The position numbers were made by a program, and so were the translations under genes. This document shows, piece after piece, positions 36,311 through 45,147 of a stretch of DNA of 52,236 nt. The first letter of the stretch is position 1; each line of letters starts with the position of its first letter. The notes beneath the pieces are model-generated. The model saw only the letters and a list, made by a program, of their open reading frames with translations, was not told the DNA's origin and did no database searches. Origin of the DNA: Mariniphaga sp. (GTDB taxonomy: Bacteria; Bacteroidota; Bacteroidia; Bacteroidales; Prolixibacteraceae); NCBI GenBank assembly GCA_025355585.1, contig JANXZJ010000070.1, positions 1 through 52,236 of the forward strand. The letters run 5' to 3'.

Positions 36311-36856
36311 TTATGCTTCTTCAGTTGGTTCAGCTACTTCAGCCTCCGCTTCTGGTTCAGCTTCTTTTACCGGTTTCACGATAAGAGCAGCGGCAGCAGC
36401 AGCATTTTTCTTCGCAATTTCAGCAATACGGGTCTCATTTACCTTTGTTTCAGCTACAAGACGTTTTTTCATGTCTTCGTTGAATCCGGCTGTAAGACCA
36501 TCTTTCTTTGCCTGAACTGCATTTTCTTTTTCTTTCATCCATGCATCAAACCTTTTATCGGCTTCAGCTAGATCGAAAGCTCCTTTTTTAACACCTTCGA
36601 GAAGGTGTTTTTTCATCATTACCCCCTTGTGCGACAATATTGTGCGACAAGTATCGGTAGGCTGGGCGCCATTGTTAAGCCATTCAATGGCTTTATCAAA
36701 ATTAAGATCGATGGTGGCAGGATTAGAATTTGGATTGTATGAACCAATCCTTTCAATAAACCTGCCATCTCGTGGCGACCTGCTGTTTGCTACCACAATG
36801 TGGTAATAAGCATGTTGTTTCCGACCATGCCTTGCCAAACGAATCTTTACTGACAT
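36311..36856 (-). CDS. rpsP: 30S ribosomal protein S16 with long C-terminal extension
   Basis: The first 80 residues are ordinary S16 ([41 protein letters not shown]). The last 100 residues are a charged helical extension ending in an Ala/Glu-rich tail ([20 protein letters not shown]). Such extended S16 proteins are known in Bacteroidota; the tail is of unknown purpose. The ATG at 36856 is preceded by a good promoter at 36896-36903. A terminator follows within 45 bases, so it may be mostly monocistronic. Confidence 0.95.
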   Translation of the reverse strand: MSVKIRLARHGRKQHAYYHIVVANSRSPRDGRFIERIGSYNPNSNPATIDLNFDKAIEWLNNGAQPTDTCRTILSHKGVMMKKHLLEGVKKGAFDLAEADKRFDAWMKEKENAVQAKKDGLTAGFNEDMKKRLVAETKVNETRIAEIAKKNAAAAAALIVKPVKEAEPEAEAEVAEPTEEA

Positions 36857-36895
36857 AACGTTTTACGTTAAAATTTATAATTTTTATTTGCGGGG

Positions 36896-36903
36896 CAAAG
36901 ATA
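36896..36903 (-). promoter_or_regulatory. -7 promoter element of rpsP
   Basis: On the minus strand TATCTTTG followed by CCCCGC is a textbook Bacteroidota -7 element, 40 bases upstream of the rpsP ATG. The -33 position holds a T-run rather than TTTG. Confidence 0.6.
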
Positions 36904-37016
36904 CAATATTATTTGGTACTAAAAATAGCAGTCTTGTTTTAAGGAATCAATTAAGCAAACGCAACCGTTCGAAATGACGAATCGTCTTGCAAGTAGTTGT
37001 TATGCGCTGCACCGAA

Positions 37017-37049
37017 TTGAAGTAAATAGACAGATTTTGGTTAACTTTG
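37017..37049 (+). promoter_or_regulatory. Promoter of the first lipoprotein gene
   Basis: TTGA (37017-37020) lies 21 bases before TAACTTTG (37042-37049), which fits TTTG-N19-21-TAnnTTTG apart from the -33 box. The leader to the ATG at 37132 would be about 75 bases. Confidence 0.5.
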
Positions 37050-37131
37050 CTCTGCATTTTGGTAGGACAAAACGACTTTTAAACGGTATTTACCGTGAAA
37101 AAAGATACAACTATTTATTAATAAACTAAAA

Positions 37132-37827
37132 ATGAGAATACTACATTTAATATCACTAACCGCTCTGGTTATATTGAGTTTTTCAGGATGTGAAAAAGCA
37201 AAAGTTACAAATCAGGCAACTGCAGATGTTTTTGTAAAATCAATTAAGAATGCTCAGGGAGCAACTGTTTATGCAGTAATTCACTCAGTATTTTCATACA
37301 ATGTCATGAAAAGTGTGAGTGTTACCTCCCCGGATGGAACAACAAAGCAATTGACGAATTATGAAAATGGAGGTAATTCATTTTTTAATGAACCAGCAGT
37401 AACTGATTATTCAGTCACCGCTCCACTTGCCGGCACTTATACATACCTTGCAAAGTTCAATGACGGAGAGGAAATAACATATACCAATGCATTGTCCGCT
37501 GCTACAATTTTACCGGCGAATATTACTTTGCTGGCAAAATCAGCAACTGCAGACTCTGTTTATATTAAATGGGATGCAATAGCCTCTGCACATGCGTACC
37601 AGCTTAAAGTAATGAAAGGGACAACCCAGGTTTATTATCAACCCGCCTTTGTTGATGCCAGTGTTCCACTGAAACCGAATCTAAGACTCGGGTTTCGTGT
37701 CAGCAATCTAACATCGAATGCCGGATCTGGAACCTTTGACTTTGAATTAACTGGATTATTATTTGAATCTACGACATACGATTATCTTCAGGCCATCAGT
37801 TCATCAATTCAACGTATAGTGCTTTAG
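37132..37827 (+). CDS. Lipoprotein of unknown function (paralogue 1)
   Basis: Residues 1-20 form a lipoprotein signal with lipobox SFSGC. The mature 212 residues show two beta-rich parts: a first with VSVTSPDGTTKQLTNYENGGNS and FNDGEEITYTNALS, and a second resembling a fibronectin type III strand pattern (DSVYIKWDAIASAHAYQLKVM). I do not recognise a named family. The next gene encodes a clear paralogue with the same layout, so the pair arose by local duplication. It is probably exposed at the outer membrane. Confidence 0.75.
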   Translation: MRILHLISLTALVILSFSGCEKAKVTNQATADVFVKSIKNAQGATVYAVIHSVFSYNVMKSVSVTSPDGTTKQLTNYENGGNSFFNEPAVTDYSVTAPLAGTYTYLAKFNDGEEITYTNALSAATILPANITLLAKSATADSVYIKWDAIASAHAYQLKVMKGTTQVYYQPAFVDASVPLKPNLRLGFRVSNLTSNAGSGTFDFELTGLLFESTTYDYLQAISSSIQRIVL

Positions 37828-38076
37828 CTCAACCTGAATTTATAGAAATAGTCTCTTTGATCAACGGGGAGAAACAATTCGTTGGACCATTCAAATTAAC
37901 CTGGCCGGAATAATTCCGATAAGAACAAAACGAAGGATTTCGATCAATTTCGTCTATTGTAATATAATTTTGCCATTTCCAGAATGGAATGAACAGACAT
38001 TAAATGAAATAGTGCACAATTGATTACGATGACATTCAAGAAATGAAATAATAAAATACACATTTAACCATTGAAG

Positions 38077-38778
38077 ATGAAAAAATTACATTTATTGGCC
38101 TTAGTTGTTTTGATTATGGCAGGTTTATCTGGATGCAAAAAAGAAAAAGTTGCAAATCAGGCATCAGTTGATGTTTTCATAAAAGCGATTAAAACCCCCC
38201 AGGGTGCAACATTATACACAGTAATCCATTCTGTGTTTTCATATAACATAATGACAAGCGTAAGCGTTGCATCGCCCGACGGTACAACAAAACAGCTTGT
38301 TAATCCCGGCGGTGCTGGTAATTCGTTTTATAACATACCTGTAGATGCTGATTATTTACCAACTTTACCTACTTCAGCAATTGGTATTTACACTTACATC
38401 GTAAAATTTAATGACGGAGAGGAAATTACCTATACCAATTCATTGTCAAACCTGACTATTCAACCGGCAAACATTACATCGCTTGCGAAGTCAGCAAATG
38501 GAGACTCTGTTTATATTAAATGGGATGCAATACCCAATGTAAATTTTTACCAGATAGAAATTACGAAAGGAACTACCCAGCTTTACTATTCAGATAAATT
38601 TTACGATGGAAGTAGTCCTCTAAAGCCAAACCTGAGATTAGGTTTTAATCTGTACAACCTCAATTCTGCTGGTGGTACCGGAACTTTTACATTTAATATC
38701 AATGGATTGTTGTATGAAACAACAGCATACAGTTATTTACAGGCAACAAGTACATCATCTTCGGATATTGCACTTTAG
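38077..38778 (+). CDS. Lipoprotein of unknown function (paralogue 2)
   Basis: This protein closely resembles the one encoded at 37132, with matching segments SVDVFIKAIKTPQGAT, VIHSVFSYNIM, SPDGTTKQL, KFNDGEEITYTNSLSNL and DSVYIKWDAIPN. The lipobox is GLSGC. The frame begins at a TTG (38071), but the ATG two codons later at 38077 is the better start. Differences are spread along the length, so the duplication is not recent. Its own promoter may use TAATTTTG at 37965-37972. A terminator follows at 38881-38913. Confidence 0.75.
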   Translation: MKKLHLLALVVLIMAGLSGCKKEKVANQASVDVFIKAIKTPQGATLYTVIHSVFSYNIMTSVSVASPDGTTKQLVNPGGAGNSFYNIPVDADYLPTLPTSAIGIYTYIVKFNDGEEITYTNSLSNLTIQPANITSLAKSANGDSVYIKWDAIPNVNFYQIEITKGTTQLYYSDKFYDGSSPLKPNLRLGFNLYNLNSAGGTGTFTFNINGLLYETTAYSYLQATSTSSSDIAL

Positions 38779-39107
38779 TCAACCTAAATTTAAAGATCTT
38801 ATAAACACAATTAAATGGTGAGGAATATGGAAATTGCTCTTTATTTTTCCATTTGAATTGAAAAGTACTGATCAGAGATAAAAGAAGGAAGTCCGACGGG
38901 TTTCCTTCTTTTAGTTTGCATACTATCTCCAATATTTTACAAAAAACCAACACATCAACATACCTTATTGAATTTCAATATTTTATCTGTCATTTTCTAA
39001 TAGTTATCAACACCTCAATGGATTCGGTTTAAATTTCCTATTTTTAACCGCGCCTCATAAAGCACCATCGGAAAGGGATATTCCTATTCATTCAAAAGGT
39101 TTTAACT
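38779..39107. other. Intergenic region before dnaE
   Basis: It holds the terminator of the upstream lipoprotein gene at 38881-38913 and a possible -7 element TATTTTTA at 39039-39046 for dnaE. A minus-strand open frame at 38699-38953 runs across the terminator and was judged spurious. Nothing else is supported. Confidence 0.5.
38881..38913 (+). terminator. Intrinsic terminator after the second lipoprotein gene
   Basis: AAAGAAGGAA (38881-38890) and TTCCTTCTTT (38902-38911) form a 10-bp stem with an 11-base loop, with TTAGTTT following. Confidence 0.8.
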
Positions 39108-42100
39108 ATGGTTTCATTTACCCATCTTCATGTCCACAGCCAATATTCAATCCTCGACGGTGCAGCGGCAGTTTCAGATCTGGTAAAAAAGGCGAAAAAG
39201 GATGGTATGACCGCCCTGGCGCTCACTGATCATGGCAATATGTTCGGGATCAAAGAGTTTCATGAAACCTGCAAGAAATTTGGAATTAAACCAATTCTTG
39301 GCGTTGAAACCTATGTTGCGTCACGCGGAATCCATTTCAAAGATAAAAGCGAAAAAGAGGACAGGTCGGGTGACCATTTGATTTTACTGGCCAAGAATGA
39401 AAAAGGATACCGTAATTTACTGAAATTAGTCACATTAGCCAATACGGAAGGGTTTTATTATAAACCTCGTATTGATAAAAATCTGCTTGAAAAATACAGT
39501 GAGGGAATAATTGTCTCGTCAGCATGTATTGGAGGTGAGATTCCACAGTGTATTTTGAAAGGAGATCTGGCCGCTGCAGAAGAGGCGATAAAGTGGTTTC
39601 AAAGCATTTTTAAAGACGATTTCTATCTGGAACTTCAGCGTCATAAAACGACTGATTCACAATTACCAACCGATGTTTACGAAAGTCAGGTGATTGTAAA
39701 TAAGGAACTCATAAGTCTTGGCGAAAAGTTCGGTGTAAAGGTTATTGCCACAAATGACAGTCACTTTACCAACGGTGAAGATGCTGATGCTCATGATCTT
39801 CTAATATGCTTAAATACGGGAAAAGATCTCGACGATCCGTCACGAATGCGTTATACCAAACAGGAGTGGCTAAAGACGACTGCCGAGATGAATCAATTGT
39901 TTGCTGATATGCCAAATGCGCTTGCGAACACGCAGGATATCACCGAAAAAATCGAATTCTTTGAATTGGACTCCGATCCGATTATGCCCGAATTTCCCAT
40001 TCCCAAAAGCTTCGGAACAATGGAAGATTACAGGAAGAGGTTTTCGGAAGAGGATATGATCGAAGAGTTTAAAAATGCCCCTAAAAAATCAGAAAGCTAC
40101 GAACATTCCCTAAGGGTAAAGTTCGAATGCGATTATCTGACCTATCTTGTCTACCGGGGAGCGACATCCCGTTATGGCGAAGTGCTTGATAAGGAAGTGA
40201 AAGAGCGGATCGAATTTGAGCTTGATACGATAAAATCGATGGGATTTCCAGGTTATTTTCTTATTGTGCAGGATTTTATTGCAGCAGCGCGCGGAATGCA
40301 GGTAATCGTGGGTCCGGGTCGTGGGTCTGCAGCCGGTTCAGTTGTTGCATATTGCACAGGAATTACAAATGTCGATCCGATTAAGCACGATCTCCTCTTT
40401 GAACGGTTCCTTAATCCCGACAGAATATCGATGCCTGATATTGACATTGACTTCGATGATGATGGACGCCAAAAGGTGCTCGATTGGGTGAAAGAAAAAT
40501 ACAGCCGTGAGAATGTAGCACATATCTGCACATTTGGAACAATGGCCGCAAAAATGGCAATCAGGGACGTTTCTCGCGTGCTGAAATTACCACTCGCGGA
40601 AGCCGACAGACTTGCCAAAATGGTTCCTGAAACACCTAAGATTACACTTGAAAAGGCATACAGCGAAAACCCTTTGCTTGAAGCCGAAAAAAAATCAAGC
40701 AATCCATTAATTGTCAAAACATTAAAATTTGCCGAAACGCTTGAAGGGTGTATCCGTCAATTTGGTGTACATGCCTGTGGAATTCTGATAGGAAGGGATA
40801 AGCTCGACAATCATATCCCGTTAATGCCAACAAAGGATGAGGATCTGCTTACAACCCAGTACGATGGACACTTTGTTGAATCGATCGGCTTATTAAAAAT
40901 GGACTTTCTTGGGCTGAAAACCCTTTCAATTATTAAGGATTGCCTCGAGAATATTCACCTTTCGAAAAAAATAGACCTCGATATTGACAAGATTCCGTTC
41001 GACGACAAAAAAACATTTGAACTTTTTAGTAACGGTAACACAACTGCAATATTCCAGTTCGAATCGCCAGGGATGAAAAAGTGGCTCAGGCTATTGCAAC
41101 CCAGCCGTTTTGAAGATCTCGTTGCCATGAATGCCCTTTATCGGCCAGGTCCGATGGACTACATCCCTAAATATGTAAACCGGAAAATGGGAAGGGAGGA
41201 AATTGTTTACGATCACCCCATCATGGAACAGTTTTTATCTGATACCTATGGAATTACTGTATATCAGGAACAGGTAATGCTTCAATCACGCGCCTTGGGA
41301 TTGTTTACACGAGGTGAGTCTGACTCACTGCGTAAAGCGATGGGAAAAAAGAACTTACCAATGATGGAAAAGCTAAAAGCCAAGTTCATCGAAGGTTGCA
41401 AAAGCAATCCCCTTTTCCTTGAAGGTTGCAAAACAGTAGGCAAATCGACTGATAACCTGATTGATAAAATATGGAAAGACTGGGAAGCGTTTACCCAATA
41501 TGCCTTTAACAAATCACATTCGGTGTGTTATGCCTATATCGCTTACCAAACCGGATATCTGAAAGCCAACTATCCTTCAGAGTTTATGGCCGCAGTATTA
41601 AGCTGTAACCTTACAAATGCTGACAAGATCTCCATCTTTATGGATGAAAGCAAGCACATGGGATTGGCTGTATTGGGGCCAGACGTAAACGAATCGCGCT
41701 CAAAATTTTTCGTCAATAAAACCGGCGGACTTCGATTCGGATTGTCGGCTATCAAAGGTGTCGGAGCAGGTGCCGTAGCTGACATCGTAAATGAAAGAGA
41801 TGCAAATGGTGATTTTAAATCAATATTCGATTTTGTTGAAAGAGTTAATTTACAAACCATTAATAAAAAGAATCTTGAGTCACTCGCGATGGCCGGTGGC
41901 TTCGACAGCTTTATAAATATTCATCGGTCGCAATACTTTGGTGATACAGGCGACGGAAACTCATTTATTGAGGCGTTGATCAAATATGGCAACCGGATTC
42001 AAAGTGATAAACAATCATCGATGGCCTCGCTATTTGGCGGATTTCAAACGATAGAAGTTAAGTTGCCAACGATTCCAAATGTTCCCGAGTGGCCAAAAAT

Positions 42101-42746
42101 TGTGGCGCTCGAAAAAGAGAAGAACCTGATCGGCATCTATCTTTCGTCGCATCCGCTTGATGATTATACACTGGAAATCAAAAGCTTCTGCACTAAAGAT
42201 ATCAATCTGTCGATGCTTAACAGCGAAATGGAAACGCTGAAAAACCGCGATCTGACTTTTGCCGGAATTGTGACCGAGACGCAGGAAGGGTTTACGAAAA
42301 ATGGTAAACCATTTGCATCACTAATACTTACCGATTATACCGATTCGTATAAGCTGATGTTCTTTGGAAACGACTTTGTGAATTTTGGGAATTTCTGCAA
42401 AAAAGGGTTATTCCTGTTAGTTCGGGGAAAAGTTGCTATTAAATGGCAGGGAGGTGATCAACTTGAATTTAAGGCAAGTAAAATTGAATTGCTTCAGGAA
42501 TTAGCAGAGAAAGCCGAGAGTCTCCGAATAGCGGTTACGGCAGAAATATTGACAGCAGATCTGATTGAAGAGTTCGATTCAACTTTTGCCAAATCACCCG
42601 GAAAAACGTTATTGAAATTTTCGGTTTACGATCAGACAACAAATATCAAACTTCACTTGTTTTCAAGAACAAGGCGGATCGGGTTATCGGGCGAACTGAA
42701 AGCATATCTTCAAAAAAACCCTGATATCGTTTTTACAATAAATTAA
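39108..42746 (+). CDS. dnaE: DNA polymerase III subunit alpha
   Basis: This is the replicative polymerase. The N-terminal PHP domain begins THLHVHSQYSILDGA. The palm carries GPGRGSAAGSVV and the catalytic aspartates in MPDIDIDFDDDGR (near residue 445). The fingers include NALYRPGPMDYIP and YAFNKSHSVCYAYIAYQTGYLKA. A helix-hairpin-helix region (LSAIKGVGAGAV) and an OB fold (RDLTFAGIVTETQEG) follow. The length of 1212 fits the Bacteroidota form. No proofreading exonuclease domain is present, as normal for DnaE. The trxA gene follows after 57 bases but has its own promoter element. Confidence 0.97.
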   Translation: MVSFTHLHVHSQYSILDGAAAVSDLVKKAKKDGMTALALTDHGNMFGIKEFHETCKKFGIKPILGVETYVASRGIHFKDKSEKEDRSGDHLILLAKNEKGYRNLLKLVTLANTEGFYYKPRIDKNLLEKYSEGIIVSSACIGGEIPQCILKGDLAAAEEAIKWFQSIFKDDFYLELQRHKTTDSQLPTDVYESQVIVNKELISLGEKFGVKVIATNDSHFTNGEDADAHDLLICLNTGKDLDDPSRMRYTKQEWLKTTAEMNQLFADMPNALANTQDITEKIEFFELDSDPIMPEFPIPKSFGTMEDYRKRFSEEDMIEEFKNAPKKSESYEHSLRVKFECDYLTYLVYRGATSRYGEVLDKEVKERIEFELDTIKSMGFPGYFLIVQDFIAAARGMQVIVGPGRGSAAGSVVAYCTGITNVDPIKHDLLFERFLNPDRISMPDIDIDFDDDGRQKVLDWVKEKYSRENVAHICTFGTMAAKMAIRDVSRVLKLPLAEADRLAKMVPETPKITLEKAYSENPLLEAEKKSSNPLIVKTLKFAETLEGCIRQFGVHACGILIGRDKLDNHIPLMPTKDEDLLTTQYDGHFVESIGLLKMDFLGLKTLSIIKDCLENIHLSKKIDLDIDKIPFDDKKTFELFSNGNTTAIFQFESPGMKKWLRLLQPSRFEDLVAMNALYRPGPMDYIPKYVNRKMGREEIVYDHPIMEQFLSDTYGITVYQEQVMLQSRALGLFTRGESDSLRKAMGKKNLPMMEKLKAKFIEGCKSNPLFLEGCKTVGKSTDNLIDKIWKDWEAFTQYAFNKSHSVCYAYIAYQTGYLKANYPSEFMAAVLSCNLTNADKISIFMDESKHMGLAVLGPDVNESRSKFFVNKTGGLRFGLSAIKGVGAGAVADIVNERDANGDFKSIFDFVERVNLQTINKKNLESLAMAGGFDSFINIHRSQYFGDTGDGNSFIEALIKYGNRIQSDKQSSMASLFGGFQTIEVKLPTIPNVPEWPKIVALEKEKNLIGIYLSSHPLDDYTLEIKSFCTKDINLSMLNSEMETLKNRDLTFAGIVTETQEGFTKNGKPFASLILTDYTDSYKLMFFGNDFVNFGNFCKKGLFLLVRGKVAIKWQGGDQLEFKASKIELLQELAEKAESLRIAVTAEILTADLIEEFDSTFAKSPGKTLLKFSVYDQTTNIKLHLFSRTRRIGLSGELKAYLQKNPDIVFTIN

Positions 42747-42750
42747 TTAG

Positions 42751-42758
42751 TAAATTTG
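42751..42758 (+). promoter_or_regulatory. Possible -7 promoter element of trxA
   Basis: TAAATTTG matches TAnnTTTG and lies 45 bases before the trxA ATG, just after the dnaE stop. The -33 region has a T-run but no clear TTTG. Confidence 0.4.
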
Positions 42759-42803
42759 TTCGCTTATTTTTTAGACTTTTCAAACATTTAAAAATATATT
42801 GAT

Positions 42804-43121
42804 ATGGCAATAGAGGTAACAGATGCGAATTTTGATGAGATTGTTATTCAGTCAGATAAGCCTGTATTAGTTGATTTTTGGGCTGAGTGGTGCGGACCTT
42901 GCAGGATGATCGGACCACTTGTAGCTGAGCTTTCTGACGATTACAACGGGAGAGCTGTAATAACAAAAATGGATGTTGACTCCAACCCCGGAACTGCGGC
43001 AAAGTTTGGAATACGTAATATCCCAACAATTTTATTTTTCAAGAATGGTGAAGTTGCAGATAAACAGGTAGGTGCTGTTCCAAAAACAATCCTTGCCTCT
43101 AAGATTGATGCCCTGTTGTAG
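42804..43121 (+). CDS. trxA: Thioredoxin
   Basis: The 105-residue protein is a classical cytoplasmic thioredoxin that reduces disulfides in target proteins. The active site is WAEWCGPCRM with cysteines at 30 and 33. The conserved cis-proline segment is FGIRNIPTILFFKNG. There is no signal peptide. It is bounded by a strong bidirectional terminator at 43133-43187. Confidence 0.97.
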   Translation: MAIEVTDANFDEIVIQSDKPVLVDFWAEWCGPCRMIGPLVAELSDDYNGRAVITKMDVDSNPGTAAKFGIRNIPTILFFKNGEVADKQVGAVPKTILASKIDALL

Positions 43122-43132
43122 GTCACTAATTC

Positions 43133-43187
43133 ATCAGTAAATAATTAAGGCACAAGAGTTTTTCTTGTGCCTTAATTATTTACTGAT
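43133..43187. terminator. Bidirectional terminator with 25-bp perfect stem
   Basis: The arms at 43133-43157 and 43163-43187 are perfect reverse complements of 25 bases with a 5-base loop (GTTTT). The stem is GC-rich at the top (GGCACAAGA) and A/T-rich at the base, giving a T-run on both strands. It separates the converging trxA and EEP genes. Confidence 0.92.
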
Positions 43188-43192
43188 AGGTA

Positions 43193-44260
43193 CTACTCAA
43201 GAAATAACTGACTTCTAACCGGAAAATGGTCGGAGAGGTAGACCCTGTCACGATTGTAATTCCTCACAACAAACTTTTGATTACAAAGGACATAATCAAT
43301 TCTGAAAGAGGGTAATACTCCGTTGTAGGTATTCGAAATACCCCATCCTGCCTCTACAAAAGCATCTTTCAGATCTCCCCTTACTTTCCTGTATGCATAA
43401 GATACAGGAGTATCATTAAAATCACCACAGACGATAACAGGGAAAGGCGACTTTCTGATATGATCGGAAACAGTTCTTGCCTGTAATGCACGCATTTCAA
43501 AACCTGATTTAAGTTTATAACTTATTTTTCGGGCTTCGTTGATTTGCTTGCCCTTTGATCCGGCACCAAGGGAATCGATAATAGAGTAGTCATCCGGATC
43601 GATGGAATATGACTGGAAATGACAGTTATACACCCGAATAGTCTGACGTTCATTTATTTTTATATCTGAAAAAAGCACAAGATTTGAAGATCCGGAAAAC
43701 CTAATTTCGCCCAGGTTAATGATCGGATACTTTGAGAATGTTATTGAACCCGCATTTGAACTCATCGATGCCAACTGGTAGTATTTAATTCCCGGCAATG
43801 CATCCCTTATTCCTTGCGGGCTAAGCGATCCTGTCTTGGATAGCGTCGCTTCCTGAAGGCATATAATTTCGGCTCCGGTTGATTTAAAATATTCCAAAAC
43901 CTTTGGAGCATTCGTCCTCTTATTTCTTAAATCGCTTTTAAACCCATGAACATTAAAACTAAGAATCTCAAACCCCTGTTGATGTGACTGAGTCCGAGGT
44001 AGGAGTTGAAAGGTATTTGTGAAATCATAATACCCTAACAAAAAGGCCATTAATGGCAGCAATAATTTTTTTGATGGTTGTAAGATCCAAATTATCAGAA
44101 AAATCAAATTAACAAGTACCAGGTAAGGATAGGCTAATCCAAAAAAAGAGAGTGGCCAAAAAAAATCAGGTGGTACAAACGGAGCCAAATATGCCAGTAA
44201 AAGCAGGAATGATGCCCCAATATTAAGGGTAAAGCCAAATTTTGAAAAAAATTTCTTCAC
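43193..44260 (-). CDS. Membrane-anchored endonuclease/exonuclease/phosphatase (EEP) family protein
   Basis: The first 95 residues contain about three hydrophobic helices. The rest is an EEP hydrolase domain with FEILSFNVHGFKSD, AEIICLQEAT, PVIVCGDFNDTPVSYAY (near 276) and LSDHFPVRSQ, all metal and catalytic motifs. The family acts on DNA, sphingolipids or inositol phosphates; the substrate here is unknown and the active domain probably faces the periplasm. The frame opens at a TTG (44308), overlapping the rhomboid gene. The GTG at 44260, five bases past the rhomboid stop, gives the usual start KKFFSKFGFTLNIG and was chosen. It is the last gene of the mutL-rhomboid cluster. Confidence 0.86.
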   Translation of the reverse strand: MKKFFSKFGFTLNIGASFLLLLAYLAPFVPPDFFWPLSFFGLAYPYLVLVNLIFLIIWILQPSKKLLLPLMAFLLGYYDFTNTFQLLPRTQSHQQGFEILSFNVHGFKSDLRNKRTNAPKVLEYFKSTGAEIICLQEATLSKTGSLSPQGIRDALPGIKYYQLASMSSNAGSITFSKYPIINLGEIRFSGSSNLVLFSDIKINERQTIRVYNCHFQSYSIDPDDYSIIDSLGAGSKGKQINEARKISYKLKSGFEMRALQARTVSDHIRKSPFPVIVCGDFNDTPVSYAYRKVRGDLKDAFVEAGWGISNTYNGVLPSFRIDYVLCNQKFVVRNYNRDRVYLSDHFPVRSQLFLE

Positions 44261-44264
44261 ACAA

Positions 44265-45143
44265 TTAATTTTTTCGACCCATTTTGAACAACATTTCCCG
44301 TTCTTCAAAAGTCAGACTATCATAACCCGACTTGCCAATTTTATCCAGAACCCGGTTGATTTCATCCTGCTGGCTCCCCTTGTTCCTGTTGTATTCATAA
44401 TCAGGATTTGCCTTATTATGTTTGATTTTAAGCTTCCGGCGCGGTCTGAACCACGAAAAAAAAGTATCAGTCATTCTATCAAACCGACCTGTTATATTTC
44501 TGCCCGCAATCAGTTGCGACATATAGATCCAGCCCCATAAAGCGCCACCAATGTGCGCAAAATTTCCGCCGGCATTATCACCCGAAAGGTTAATGACATA
44601 TAGCACAACCGATACAAAGGCAATCCATTTTATTTTAACCGGTCCAATAAATACAAGATGGATCAAATGATTTGGCACATATACGGCAATAGCGATTACA
44701 ATAGCAATGACTGAGGCAGAAGCACCCAGCAATTGAACTTCTAAAATTGCCGGCCTGAAAACAGGTATAAGATTATACGCCAACATATAAGCTAATCCTC
44801 CGGAAAATCCTCCAACCAAATATAGGCTTAACAGTTTTTGCTGGCTGTGATATTCAAGGAAAATCTTTCCAAACCAATAGAGCCAAAGCACATTGAAAAG
44901 AATGTGCAAAAAATCGAAATGCAAAAACATGTAGGTCAAAATCGTCCACGGACGCGAGACAAACAGCTCAAAAGAAGCAGGAAGTGAGAGCCATCCCAAA
45001 AATTGGGAACCATCGGCTCCACTAAGTTTATAACCCACGAAAACAAGCCGAACGAATACCCAAATCGCTATGTTGATATAAATGAGCTTTGTAAGATAGG
45101 TGCCATTCCTGAACGATAGTTTTATTTCATCAATAATTCCCAT
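44265..45143 (-). CDS. Rhomboid family intramembrane serine protease (second copy)
   Basis: This six-to-seven-helix membrane protein has the rhomboid catalytic serine in LLGASASVIAIV (near residue 137) and the catalytic histidine in NFAHIGGALWGWIY (near 194). The helix-2 motif HFDFLHILFNVLWLYWFG is also typical. The C-terminal 90 residues are a soluble charged tail (PRRKLKIKHNKANPDYEYNR). Rhomboids cut transmembrane substrates within the bilayer; targets are not predictable. It is preceded by another rhomboid gene after 4 bases. Confidence 0.92.
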   Translation of the reverse strand: MGIIDEIKLSFRNGTYLTKLIYINIAIWVFVRLVFVGYKLSGADGSQFLGWLSLPASFELFVSRPWTILTYMFLHFDFLHILFNVLWLYWFGKIFLEYHSQQKLLSLYLVGGFSGGLAYMLAYNLIPVFRPAILEVQLLGASASVIAIVIAIAVYVPNHLIHLVFIGPVKIKWIAFVSVVLYVINLSGDNAGGNFAHIGGALWGWIYMSQLIAGRNITGRFDRMTDTFFSWFRPRRKLKIKHNKANPDYEYNRNKGSQQDEINRVLDKIGKSGYDSLTFEEREMLFKMGRKN

Positions 45144-45147
45144 CGGC

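Noticed and set aside
38699-38953. Minus-strand open frame of 84 codons
   Set aside because: It overlaps the end of the lipoprotein gene and spans its terminator; no family resemblance.
40253-40717. Minus-strand open frame of 154 codons inside dnaE
   Set aside because: It is antisense to conserved polymerase residues and Ser-rich, as expected for a shadow frame.
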